Positions 1-7,888 of a stretch of 64,000 nucleotides of DNA are shown here, one piece after another (the first letter of the stretch is position 1; every line of letters starts with the position of its first letter). The translations under genes and the position numbers were made by a program. Below the pieces are notes generated by a model. It was given only the letters and a program-made list of their open reading frames with translations, was not told the origin of the DNA and did not search any database. Source of the stretch: Pseudomonadales bacterium (GTDB lineage: Bacteria; Pseudomonadota; Gammaproteobacteria; Pseudomonadales; Azotimanducaceae); NCBI GenBank assembly GCA_022827905.1, contig JAJEIQ010000003.1:1-64000 (forward strand), given 5' to 3'.

Positions 1-50
1 CCGAATCAAGGGCCAAGGTCGGCACTACAGCCAGCCTCAGACGGTCGGGC

Positions 51-734
51 TCAACGAAAACAAGGGGTTGCGACGGGCTCAGTGCCCGAACTAGGCCGAA
101 ATCCGCCCAAGTCATGGTCGAGTTGCGGAAGTCGGGCTAGACGCATGCAGAACGCTTCGTTTTCCGTTGTTCCGGGAAAACGCTCGATAGGTGGCTTGAG
201 GATGTGCGTTGTGGGTGCTCCAGCTTCCGGCAGGGCAATCCCTTGATCGGTTGCAACGACTGGCAGTTTGGATTGCGCGCCAGATAGGGAGAGACGCAAG
301 GCGTCGCCGACGAGCAGGGGACGCCTCGGCAGCGTGTCAAGGATCTCGATCAGGTCGCCGTCGGCAATCAGCTTGGGCGGGCTGTCCAGTTCGGTTGGGT
401 CGGGCGGCGCCTCTCCCTCTGGCCAGAGCGCCAGAGCCCCTGCGACTTCACCGCCGAGCGCTTCGAGAAGACGAAAATCGTTGTGTTCGGAAATGCCTAG
501 CGCTTTGGCTATGGCGATTCGTTGCCCTTCCTCGGGTAAAAGACCTTCAAAGAACGGTCGGCTCGCCCGGCGGGAGAAAGGCTTGCTGCGCAGGGGTAGG
601 GAGACGGAGACCGGACGCGGTTCCCTGCTCTCAAGCCAGTCCCTTGCATAGGCGAACACCGCTTCGCCATGCCGGTTGAGTTGGAAGGAACCGACAATGT
701 TCCCGTCCCACCAAACGCTCAAGGCCCTTGTCAT
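51..734 (-). pseudogene. hipA: Truncated HipA-type serine/threonine kinase toxin
   Basis: The 227-residue product matches the N-terminal half of HipA. It opens with a HipA N1-like domain (LSVWWDGNIVGSF, then PVSVSLPL and FFEGLLPEE) and continues into the kinase start (LSLSGAQSKLPV, HILKPP, ENEAFCMRLA). Full HipA proteins run to about 400-440 residues. Here similarity stops abruptly after MRLAR and the frame ends about 26 unrelated residues later, so the catalytic Asp, the metal-binding residues and the whole C-lobe are missing. A +1 reading frame stays open to the window edge but does not read like the HipA C-lobe to me. A recombination junction or contig-edge artefact near position 140 is therefore more likely than a simple frameshift. 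The start codon overlaps the hipB stop (ATGA), as is usual for hipBA operons. Kinase activity is not expected. Confidence 0.7.
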
Positions 735-946
735 GGCGTTTCGTCGGTCGGGGCTTCGATGGTCAGGGTGCAGCCCAGAGCGGCAAGGACGCCGAGCGCC
801 TTACCGAGCTGCGCAGTCGCTTTGCCGGCCTCCAGTTCGACCAGAAACCGAAGGCCGACCCCGGCTGCGGCAGCCAGCTGGTCCTGACGCAATCCTTGCG
901 CCTTACGCGTTTGGCGAACGATCTCGCCGATGTCCTTTGGCGTCAT
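731..946 (-). CDS. hipB: HipB-like antitoxin, HTH (XRE) repressor
   Basis: This 71-residue protein is an XRE-type helix-turn-helix (IGEIVRQTRKAQGLRQDQLA, then GVGLRFLVELEAGK) spanning nearly its whole length. It is the short HipB type found upstream of hipA. In the family it dimerises, neutralises the HipA kinase and represses its own operon. The stop overlaps the hipA start by 4 bp, so the two are translationally coupled. Two palindromic sites lie just upstream of the ATG and are the likely operators. Because the downstream hipA is truncated, hipB may now be a solitary regulator. Confidence 0.8.
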   Translation of the reverse strand: MTPKDIGEIVRQTRKAQGLRQDQLAAAAGVGLRFLVELEAGKATAQLGKALGVLAALGCTLTIEAPTDETP

Positions 947-953
947 ATTTATT

Positions 954-1014
954 TCCCGATCGGGACAATAGTGGAGTGATCGGGGACTTTCAAGCGGAAG
1001 TTTCCCGATCAGGA
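954..1014. promoter_or_regulatory. Paired palindromic operator of hipBA
   Basis: TCCCGATCGGGA at 954-965 is a perfect 12-bp palindrome beginning 8 bp upstream of the hipB start codon. A near-identical copy with one mismatch, TCCCGATCAGGA, lies at 1003-1014, 49 bp further upstream. Both sit in longer shared sequence (TTTCCCGATC, then GGACAAT). A related half site (GATCGGGGA) lies between them. Two spaced dyads in front of a HipB gene match the known autorepression arrangement of hipBA. That HipB binds here is an inference. Confidence 0.65.
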
Positions 1015-1091
1015 CAATTTCCGCAGGGTTGATCTAGGAAATGGCTTGTCGGCGGGCGGTGCGGGCGGAAGAGGCTAGTTTCGAGAAGCAT

Positions 1092-1125
1092 CCGGGAGCG
1101 CCGACGTTGCGTGCGGCGCTCCCGG
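1092..1125 (-). terminator. Strong hairpin downstream of the TonB-dependent receptor
   Basis: A perfect 12-bp inverted repeat (CCGGGAGCGCCG at 1092-1103 with its complement at 1114-1125) encloses a 10-nt loop. It starts about 28 bp past the stop codon of the receptor gene on the minus strand. No clear T-tract follows on that strand, so it may be a weak intrinsic terminator or a 3' stabilising structure. The rest of the 947-1152 interval shows only this hairpin and the hipB operators. Confidence 0.5.
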
Positions 1126-1152
1126 GAGGACTCCGGTGGGTTGGTGCCGCCC

Positions 1153-3570
1153 CTACAGCGTGTAGCGGTACTGTAGGCTCAGGGAACGACCGAGGGGCGT
1201 GGTTGCCGCTTGGTCGAGGCTGTTGGGGCCGGTGTTGTTGCAGATGGCCGCCAAGGGCCCTGCCGAACCTGGTTCCAGCCTAACAACGTTGGGGCACCGG
1301 CCCGGGATGGCGCCGCCGCCGATGGCGTAGATCTCGTCGGTGATGTTGCGGCCGATCAGGTTGAATTGGTGCCGGCCATCCTCAGAATACAGGCTGATCG
1401 CGGCGTCGAGCACCCAGAAGCTGTCCTGCTTGAACGGGTCGAGCGTTGCGGACCATGCGTAGTCGCCGGTGTAGCGGCCATCGGCGGACAGGTTGAGCCG
1501 CCAGCCACCGCCAGCGTTCCAGTCATAGGATGCGCCGATGTAGCCGGTGATATCCGCGCTGCCGGCACCGTCCTCGCCCTTGAGGTTCTCGCCCGTCGCG
1601 TTGATGAAGTCCTTCGAGTAGGACGTGTCGGTCCACGCCCAGGCACCCCGGAGGGTTAGGCCTTCGATGTTGGTGTTCAACTGCGCATCGAATTCAACGC
1701 CGTAGGTTTCAAGGGCCGACGCGTTGAAGGTGCTGAACTGGATGATGGTCGAATCGAAGAGCTGCACCTGCAGGTCGGAGTACTCGTACACAAATGCCGT
1801 TGCATTGAATCGTAGGGCACTGTCCAGGAAACGGCCCTTAAGGCCGGCTTCGAAGCCTTCCGCTTCCTCGGATTCGTAGATCAGAAAGCTGAAGTCGCCG
1901 CCGTTGACTGCTGGATTGAGCGCGGCGGTCGGGAGGGCGCTGTTGTCAACGCCGCCGGACTTGAAGCCTTGCTTGTAGGAGAGGTAAACGCTCACGTCGT
2001 CGTTGAGGTAGTAGTTGATCGCGGCCTCTGGGGAGAGGTTGTCGTCATCAAACTCCAGCCCGTCGATCAGGGGCGGTGCGCCGAATCCGAACGCCCCGGC
2101 GAGCGCATGCAGGTAGGGAATCTCGATGTGGCCGTCTTTGGTCTCGTCCGTGTAACGCACACCTACAGTAACTTCCGTGCGCTCATTCACGTCCCAATAG
2201 AGGGCCAGGAAGGTGGAAAGCACCTCTGTGTCGAGGAAGTGGTGCTTGTTGTAGTCGTACCCCCAGCCGGTCACCGGGTCAGGGCCGAACAGGACGCCGA
2301 GATTGAACGCGTACTGGTAGGCGTCGAACTCCTGCTCGATGTCTTGGTAGTACAGCCCAGCCTGAAAGTTCAGCGGGCCGTCAAAGTCGCTGGCGAGGCG
2401 GAACTCCTGGCTGATGCTCTTGTAGATGTTGTTGTGCAGGCCGCCGAAGACGCTGGCGCCGTAGCTGTAATCGTCGAGTTCCCAGTGCTTGAGGTCAACC
2501 CAACCGGTGATTGAAGTGGCGGTGAATTGCTCGTTGACGTCCCAGTCCATGCGCAAGGACAGGAAGTGGGTGTCCTGCTCCAAGCCCGGTTCGCCGTCGT
2601 CGAAGCCTTGCGGCAGGCCAGCTCTCAATGCCGGATGCAGGTTGAGCTTGGAGGTGTTGCCGTTGAGCTTGCAATCGTCCACGCCCTGAAAGAGGGCGAA
2701 GGCTGCGGAGGCCGCTGGTATGGCGGTGGGTTGTTGTCTGCCCTCGGGGCAAACCTCCTCCGCATAGGCCGTACCCCCGCCATGGTTGTCATACTCGGAG
2801 TAGCTGTACTTCAGCTTGGCTTCGAAGTTGTCCAGCGGATTCCAAACCAAGGTCAGCCGGGTGTTCAGGGACTCATCGCCGTAGTACTTGTCGGCCCCGC
2901 TGATGGCGACGTTGACCGGGTCGTTCTCCGCCGAGTAGTTCTCGAACAGCTCGTCGTTCTTGGTCCAACCCACGGCGAGCCGGGCGCCCAAGGTATCGGA
3001 GAGCGGGCCGGAAAGGACGAACTCGCCAAAGAAGCCGTCGAATTCGGTTTCGTAGCCGCCGCTGACCTCCATCTCGAACTCGTCGCCCGGATCGTTGGTG
3101 GTGATGGACACCACGCCGGCGGTGGCGGACTTGCCGAAGTAGAGCGACTGCGGGCCTTTCAGGACTTCCAACTGGCCCATGTCCATGTAGGAGTTGTGGA
3201 TGAAGCGGCCCCGGTTGACCACCACGCCGTCCAGGTTGATGGCCACGGAGTGGTCGAATGCGGCGGAGATGGAGCTTGAGCCGATGCCCCGCAGCCTGAG
3301 GCTTGAGCCGTTGCCGGAGCCACCAGGGGAAATCACCATGTTGGGCACCATCTTGGCGGCGTCCACCAGGTTGGTGATGTTGTAGCGGTCGAGGTCCGCC
3401 TCGGTCAGGGCGGCGATGGTGACCGGCACGTCCTGCAGGGTCTCCTGCTGCTGACGGGCGGTGACGATGATCTCCTCGATGACCTCGCCTTCCTGGGCGA
3501 GGGCGGGCATCAGAGGCGCCCATGCCAAGGCAAAGGCAAGGGTTCCGAGAATTCGGGAACGGGTACTCAT
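1153..3570 (-). CDS. TonB-dependent outer-membrane receptor
   Basis: The 805-residue protein has an N-terminal signal peptide (about 1-26, ending MPALAQ), a TonB-box-like segment (EEIIVTARQQ), a plug domain (about 40-160; LRLRGIGSSS, then QLEVLKGPQSLYFGKSA) and a long beta-barrel ending in the aromatic-rich SLSLQYRYTL. It would import a large or scarce ligand across the outer membrane using TonB-ExbBD. The length and the VTARQQQETLQDVPVTI style match the group common in marine gammaproteobacteria that feed on lipids, steroids or aromatic compounds. The ligand cannot be read from the sequence. AGGAGAG sits 4 bp before the ATG. It is divergent from a GPH transporter, so the pair may carry one substrate across both membranes. 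Confidence 0.92.
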   Translation of the reverse strand: MSTRSRILGTLAFALAWAPLMPALAQEGEVIEEIIVTARQQQETLQDVPVTIAALTEADLDRYNITNLVDAAKMVPNMVISPGGSGNGSSLRLRGIGSSSISAAFDHSVAINLDGVVVNRGRFIHNSYMDMGQLEVLKGPQSLYFGKSATAGVVSITTNDPGDEFEMEVSGGYETEFDGFFGEFVLSGPLSDTLGARLAVGWTKNDELFENYSAENDPVNVAISGADKYYGDESLNTRLTLVWNPLDNFEAKLKYSYSEYDNHGGGTAYAEEVCPEGRQQPTAIPAASAAFALFQGVDDCKLNGNTSKLNLHPALRAGLPQGFDDGEPGLEQDTHFLSLRMDWDVNEQFTATSITGWVDLKHWELDDYSYGASVFGGLHNNIYKSISQEFRLASDFDGPLNFQAGLYYQDIEQEFDAYQYAFNLGVLFGPDPVTGWGYDYNKHHFLDTEVLSTFLALYWDVNERTEVTVGVRYTDETKDGHIEIPYLHALAGAFGFGAPPLIDGLEFDDDNLSPEAAINYYLNDDVSVYLSYKQGFKSGGVDNSALPTAALNPAVNGGDFSFLIYESEEAEGFEAGLKGRFLDSALRFNATAFVYEYSDLQVQLFDSTIIQFSTFNASALETYGVEFDAQLNTNIEGLTLRGAWAWTDTSYSKDFINATGENLKGEDGAGSADITGYIGASYDWNAGGGWRLNLSADGRYTGDYAWSATLDPFKQDSFWVLDAAISLYSEDGRHQFNLIGRNITDEIYAIGGGAIPGRCPNVVRLEPGSAGPLAAICNNTGPNSLDQAATTPLGRSLSLQYRYTL

Positions 3571-3714
3571 GCTTCTCTCCTATAACAGCCAAGGCGCGCC
3601 AACGACGCTGGCGCGAAGCGCCAAATTGTAGGGATTCCTGAACGCATGTCAATGAAACTGGAGAAATAATTGAGATATGCTGTGGGGGCGGCAGAGCCAT
3701 TGTTAGGGAGGGGC

Positions 3715-5247
3715 ATGACGCAAATCGCAGCACAGGAAGGGGGGACGCCGACACCTGCCGGGCTTTCCAAGCGGGTGCTGGCCTCCTATGGCGCGCCGGC
3801 GTTGCCGCTGTCCATGACCACCCTGCCTCTGGCGGTGTACCTGCCTGCGGTGTACGCCGATGCGGAGGGCTTCGGGCTCTCCTTGGGCTTCGTCAGCCTG
3901 ATGTTGGTGGTGTCTAGGGCGTTCGATGGCATAACCGATCCGGTCATCGGCTTCCTGTCGGACCGCAGCCGCAGCCGTTGGGGCCGCCGCAAGCCGTTCT
4001 TCCTGTTGGGCACGCCGCTGTTCGTAATCGGCGTTTGGCTGCTCTGGGTGCCGCCTTTCGAATTCGGGCCAGTTTCCGTGTTCGGCCAGGAGATGAATTC
4101 CGGATACCCCTACCTGCTGGCGACCCTGGTGCTGCTGTTCGTCGGCGCCACCATCAAGGACGTGCCGTACAGCGCCTGGGGCGCTGAACTGTCCCAAAAC
4201 TACAATGAGCGTACCCTGATCACGAGTTGGCGCGAGGGCTTCAACGTGGCCGGCAATCTCATTGGCGCCTTCGTGCCGGCGGTGATCTTCTTCTGGGGCT
4301 ACACCAAGCCGGTGGACGCCGTGTTCTTCCTGTCGGTTGCCATCGTCTTCCTGATGCCCGTGCTGGTCGTCAACACCCTGTTCAACGTGCCGGAACCCAA
4401 GTTGACGGAGCATCGGCAGGAACGGCTGCCCATTCGCGAGAGCTTCCGTCACGCCTGGGCCAACGAGCCCTACCGCCGGCTGCTCATCATCTTCCTGTTC
4501 TCCACCATCGGCTCAGCGATGACGAACACCTTGAGCTTCTTCTTCGTCAAGCACGTGCTGCTGGCCGGCGACCTCTACGGCTTCTACTTGGCCCCCTACT
4601 TCATCTCGCAAATCATCGCCATCCCGCTTTGGTTCAAACTCTCCCGGCGCATCGGCAAGCACCGCGCGACCATGGTGGCCATTGGCTGGTATGCGCTCTG
4701 GTCCTGTTTCATACCCTTAATTGCGGTGGCGCCAATGGTCTGGTTCGAACCCTTCGAGGTGGCCAATCTGTTGCGGTTCCTGCCCGAAGGGGCCTATGTG
4801 GCAACGCTCGACTACTTCACCGGCATTCCCACGGGCAAGTTCCTGTTCTTCATCGGCGTGATGTGCCTGAAGGGCTCCGCCATCGGCGCGCTTTCCGCGC
4901 TGCCCTACGCCATGGCGGCTGATGTCGTGGATTTGGATTCCGCCCGCACGGGCAAGCGCCAAGGCGGCGCGTACTTTTCGATTTGGCTGATGGTGCGCAA
5001 GCTCGCCTACGCCCTTGGCCTGCTGATTGGGGCCAACATCGTGATCTGGTTCGGCTTCGATTCGCTGGCTGACCCCCTGAACACGACCAACACCGCATTC
5101 GCCCTGCTGATGCTGGCCGTCACCTATTCGATCGTGCCTGCGATCCTCAAGTTCGTGGCCATGCCGCTGCTCTGGAACTATCCGCTGACCGAAGCTCGGC
5201 TTGGGGAGATTCAGCGTGAGATCGAGACCCAAGCGCGCGGCGCTTGA
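3715..5247 (+). CDS. GPH-type (MelB-like) MFS transporter
   Basis: The product is a 12-helix inner-membrane transporter of the glycoside-pentoside-hexuronide:cation symporter group. Diagnostic segments are DPVIGFLSDRSRSRWGRRKP in the first loop, the YSAWGAELS motif, and DVVDLDSARTGKRQGGAYFS late in the protein. I place the start at ATG 3715, which follows AGGGAGGGG, rather than at an in-frame upstream ATG at 3670. The protein is then about 510 residues, longer than classical MelB. Classical members move sugars, but this subgroup often sits beside TonB receptors and catabolic enzymes for lipids or isoprenoids, so the substrate stays open. Confidence 0.88.
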   Translation: MTQIAAQEGGTPTPAGLSKRVLASYGAPALPLSMTTLPLAVYLPAVYADAEGFGLSLGFVSLMLVVSRAFDGITDPVIGFLSDRSRSRWGRRKPFFLLGTPLFVIGVWLLWVPPFEFGPVSVFGQEMNSGYPYLLATLVLLFVGATIKDVPYSAWGAELSQNYNERTLITSWREGFNVAGNLIGAFVPAVIFFWGYTKPVDAVFFLSVAIVFLMPVLVVNTLFNVPEPKLTEHRQERLPIRESFRHAWANEPYRRLLIIFLFSTIGSAMTNTLSFFFVKHVLLAGDLYGFYLAPYFISQIIAIPLWFKLSRRIGKHRATMVAIGWYALWSCFIPLIAVAPMVWFEPFEVANLLRFLPEGAYVATLDYFTGIPTGKFLFFIGVMCLKGSAIGALSALPYAMAADVVDLDSARTGKRQGGAYFSIWLMVRKLAYALGLLIGANIVIWFGFDSLADPLNTTNTAFALLMLAVTYSIVPAILKFVAMPLLWNYPLTEARLGEIQREIETQARGA

Positions 5248-5255
5248 CGCTCCAC

Positions 5256-6032
5256 TTAGGGGCCGCCCTTGATCGAGATGGTGTGCCCGGTCATCCAGCT
5301 CGAAGCCTCGGAAGCCAGATAGACCACCGCCGGCGCGATGTCTTCGGGCGTGCCCACGCGGCCGAGCGGAATCTGAAAGCGCTCGCCGAGCTCCGGAATC
5401 TCCTCCTCCTTGAGATTGAGGAACTCCAGGAAGACTTCGGTGGGAATTGGCCCGGGCGAGACGCCGTTGACGCGGATGCCCAGCGCCGCCATCTCCGCGG
5501 CGAGGGTCTGGGTCAAGTTGTTGACGCCGCTCTTGGCCACCGCGTAGGGGCCGTTGAAGGGCGCGGCGCCGCCCGCCGCGGCGGATGAAATGTTGATGAT
5601 GGTGCCGCCGCCGTGATCCTTCATGATGTTGGCCGCCGCCTGAGCGCCGGTCCAGACCGCCTTGAGATTCAGGTTGAGCTGAAAGTCCCACTGCCGCTCC
5701 GGCATTTCCAGAAAGGTGCGCGGCACCCGGTCGTCGGCGCCGCCGGCGTTGCTCACCCAACAGGTCAGGGCGCCCATGTCGGCGAAAGCCTGATCAGCCA
5801 GCGCCTGCACCTGCTCGATTTCCATGACGTTGGCGGTCACTGCCAGGGCGCGGCGGCCCAAGGCGCGGACCTTGTCGGCCACCGCTTCGATTTCGTGGGT
5901 GCGGCGGGCGGCCACCACCACGTCGGCACCCGCCTCGGCAAGGCCCAAGGCGAGCCCCTCGCCGATGCCCCGGCCGCCGCCGGTTACCACCGCCACTTGG
6001 CCATCCAAGCGGAACCTGTCCAAGATACCCAT
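5256..6032 (-). CDS. Short-chain dehydrogenase/reductase
   Basis: A classical SDR of about 258 residues. It has the cofactor motif TGGGRGIG near residue 17, NAGGAD around residue 95, and the catalytic Ser with YAVAK (Tyr and Lys of YxxxK) near residue 160. The C-terminus (WMTGHTISIKGG) is typical. It should oxidise or reduce a hydroxyl/keto group with NAD(P). The ATG at 6032 is preceded by AAGGAAGGAG. The in-frame extension to 6125 has no such site and would run into the divergent P450 promoter. It converges on the GPH transporter gene with an 8-bp gap. Substrate unknown. Confidence 0.88.
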   Translation of the reverse strand: MGILDRFRLDGQVAVVTGGGRGIGEGLALGLAEAGADVVVAARRTHEIEAVADKVRALGRRALAVTANVMEIEQVQALADQAFADMGALTCWVSNAGGADDRVPRTFLEMPERQWDFQLNLNLKAVWTGAQAAANIMKDHGGGTIINISSAAAGGAAPFNGPYAVAKSGVNNLTQTLAAEMAALGIRVNGVSPGPIPTEVFLEFLNLKEEEIPELGERFQIPLGRVGTPEDIAPAVVYLASEASSWMTGHTISIKGGP

Positions 6033-6123
6033 GAGCGCGCTCCTTCCTTTCAATGGTGCAAAGCTTAGTTGACTGGTTGGCCGTTTGGAAAGGCAGGTGC
6101 GGAATTGGTGGGCTATAGTCCGC

Positions 6124-7323
6124 ATGAATGCCCTTGATGGGAAGATGATGGCGATTGCCGACTACGATCCGTTCCGGCCACCGGTGCTCGACGAGCCGAG
6201 CGTGGCCTACGCGCACTTGCTGGCGGAACGGCCCGTGCACTACTTTGCCGAATTCGACCCGCCGTTCTACACGCTGTCCCGCTATGCGGATGTGCAACGG
6301 GCCTTGCGCGACATCGACACCTACTCCAGTGAGTTTGGGCAGGGGCCGCGGTTCACGCCGCCGGCCGGCATGCTCTCCAATCCGCCCCAGCACACCTTCT
6401 TCCGCAGCATGGTGCAGCAGGCGTTCTCACCCCGCGCCATCGAGGCCATGCGCGGCCGGGTCGAGGCGCTGGCGGATGAACTGCTCGACGAGCGCCCGGC
6501 GGGTGAGTGGGATCTGCACGATGTCTTCGCCTTTCCGCTGCCGGTTATCGTTATCGCGGAAATGCTAGGAATTCCGGCTGGCGACCAGCATCTGTTCAAG
6601 CGCTGGTCGGATGCTTCGGTGGCGGCAATGGGCGCGGCGGACCCATCGGCTTACGAGTCGGAGCTCACCGAGTTGGCCAACTACACACTCGCCCGGATTC
6701 GCGAACGCCGTGCCACGCCGGGCAGGGGTGATTTGATCGATGGCTTGGTGCAGGCGAAGCAGGACGGCAAGGGGCTGGCCGATGAGGAAATCCTCAGCGT
6801 CGTCAATCAACTGCTGGTGGGCGGCAACGAGACGACGACCTCCCTGATCACCAACGCCGTCTGGCGGCTGCTCGAACATGCGCCGCCTGGGCGGCGGCGG
6901 GCGCTTTGGCAGCGGCTGGTGGCCGATCCGGGGTTGGTCGATACGGCGTTGGAGGAAAGCCTGCGCTTCGACCCGCCGGTGCTGGGGCTGTACCGCTCAA
7001 CGACCCAGCCGGTGGAACTGCACGGCGTGCGCATTCCCGAAGGCGCCAAGGTGATGCTTCACTACGCCGCCGCCAATCGCGACCCGGAGGTGTGGGACGA
7101 CCCCAACACCTTCTCCTTGGACCGGCCGGCGCAGCGCCACCTGGCCTTTGGTTTGGGGGTGCACTTCTGTTTGGGCGCCCAGTTGGCCCGGCTTGAAGCC
7201 GGTGCTGCGCTGCGGGCGTTGATTGCCCGCTGCCCGGACTTGCGGCTGGTCAACTCGGGCCAGCGCATTGCGCCTTTTTTCCTCTGGGGCCGCAGGCATC
7301 TGCCTGTGGCCTGCGATTCCTAG
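6124..7323 (+). CDS. Cytochrome P450
   Basis: A soluble bacterial class I P450 of about 399 residues. Visible motifs are the I-helix oxygen-activation segment (LLVGGNETTTSLI), the K-helix ExxR (EESLRFDPP) and the haem loop AFGLGVHFCLGAQLAR with the Cys ligand. It needs an external ferredoxin and reductase, neither encoded nearby. The reaction is probably hydroxylation of a hydrophobic substrate. Bacterial P450s beside GPH transporters and SDRs often act on terpenoids, steroids or fatty acids. The start is uncertain: ATG at 6085, 6124 or 6145 are in frame, none with a strong ribosome site. I use 6124. Confidence 0.9.
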   Translation: MNALDGKMMAIADYDPFRPPVLDEPSVAYAHLLAERPVHYFAEFDPPFYTLSRYADVQRALRDIDTYSSEFGQGPRFTPPAGMLSNPPQHTFFRSMVQQAFSPRAIEAMRGRVEALADELLDERPAGEWDLHDVFAFPLPVIVIAEMLGIPAGDQHLFKRWSDASVAAMGAADPSAYESELTELANYTLARIRERRATPGRGDLIDGLVQAKQDGKGLADEEILSVVNQLLVGGNETTTSLITNAVWRLLEHAPPGRRRALWQRLVADPGLVDTALEESLRFDPPVLGLYRSTTQPVELHGVRIPEGAKVMLHYAAANRDPEVWDDPNTFSLDRPAQRHLAFGLGVHFCLGAQLARLEAGAALRALIARCPDLRLVNSGQRIAPFFLWGRRHLPVACDS

Positions 7324-7330
7324 CGCCGCA

Positions 7331-7888
7331 TCAGAGTTGGAAGTAGGGCGGTAGGTCGCTGGGTTCGATCTTCTTGAGGTTGGCGAAGGGGCTGGCCCCG
7401 AAGTAGATGTCTTCGCCGATCAGCTTGCCGTCGGCATCGGCGGGCCAGAGCGTCACCAGTTGGGCACCGCCGAGCCAGAGGTCGCCGGCCCGCACCTCCT
7501 CTTCCCCGACCTTGGCCACTTCCATGGCGAGCAGCGCCTCGCCTTTGTACACCTGCTTGACTTGGCCTTCCGTGATGACGTGGTCGTCGCTGGCCACGAC
7601 CTTGTCCACCACCACTTCAAATTGCTGCCCGCCGGTCTGGAACATGCCGGCGTAGAAAGCCCGCACGGCATCGCGGCCCTCAATTATCGAAGGCTCGCCA
7701 CTGCCCCAGAAGTGGTAGATCGGATTCGTGGTCAGGGTGTCCATCAAGGGATCGAGCTGACCCTTGATCTCATGCTCCATGTGATTGCGCACTTCGGTTA
7801 TCAAGGCTTGGCGCCGAGGGCTGGACTCTTGGGCGGCGGCGGCCTCAAGGGCCAACCAGCTCTGGTGGGGATCGATGGCGTGAGTCAT
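7331..7888 (-). CDS. NTF2-like (SnoaL-type) fold protein
   Basis: This 185-residue protein has the cone-shaped NTF2/SnoaL pattern: an N-terminal helical stretch, then NPIYHFWGSGEPSIIEGRDAVRAFY, alternating strands (VVVDKVVASDDHVITEG) and a C-terminal GEDIYFG strand. Members are small hydratases, isomerases or ligand-binding proteins. No catalytic residue can be assigned with confidence. Its start codon overlaps the start codon of the divergent transporter at 7887, leaving no dedicated promoter space, so one of the two starts is probably further inside. Confidence 0.65.
   Translation of the reverse strand: MTHAIDPHQSWLALEAAAAQESSPRRQALITEVRNHMEHEIKGQLDPLMDTLTTNPIYHFWGSGEPSIIEGRDAVRAFYAGMFQTGGQQFEVVVDKVVASDDHVITEGQVKQVYKGEALLAMEVAKVGEEEVRAGDLWLGGAQLVTLWPADADGKLIGEDIYFGASPFANLKKIEPSDLPPYFQL

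Noticed and set aside
2527..3279. 250-residue plus-strand ORF inside the TonB receptor
   Set aside because: Antisense shadow of a well-supported receptor gene.
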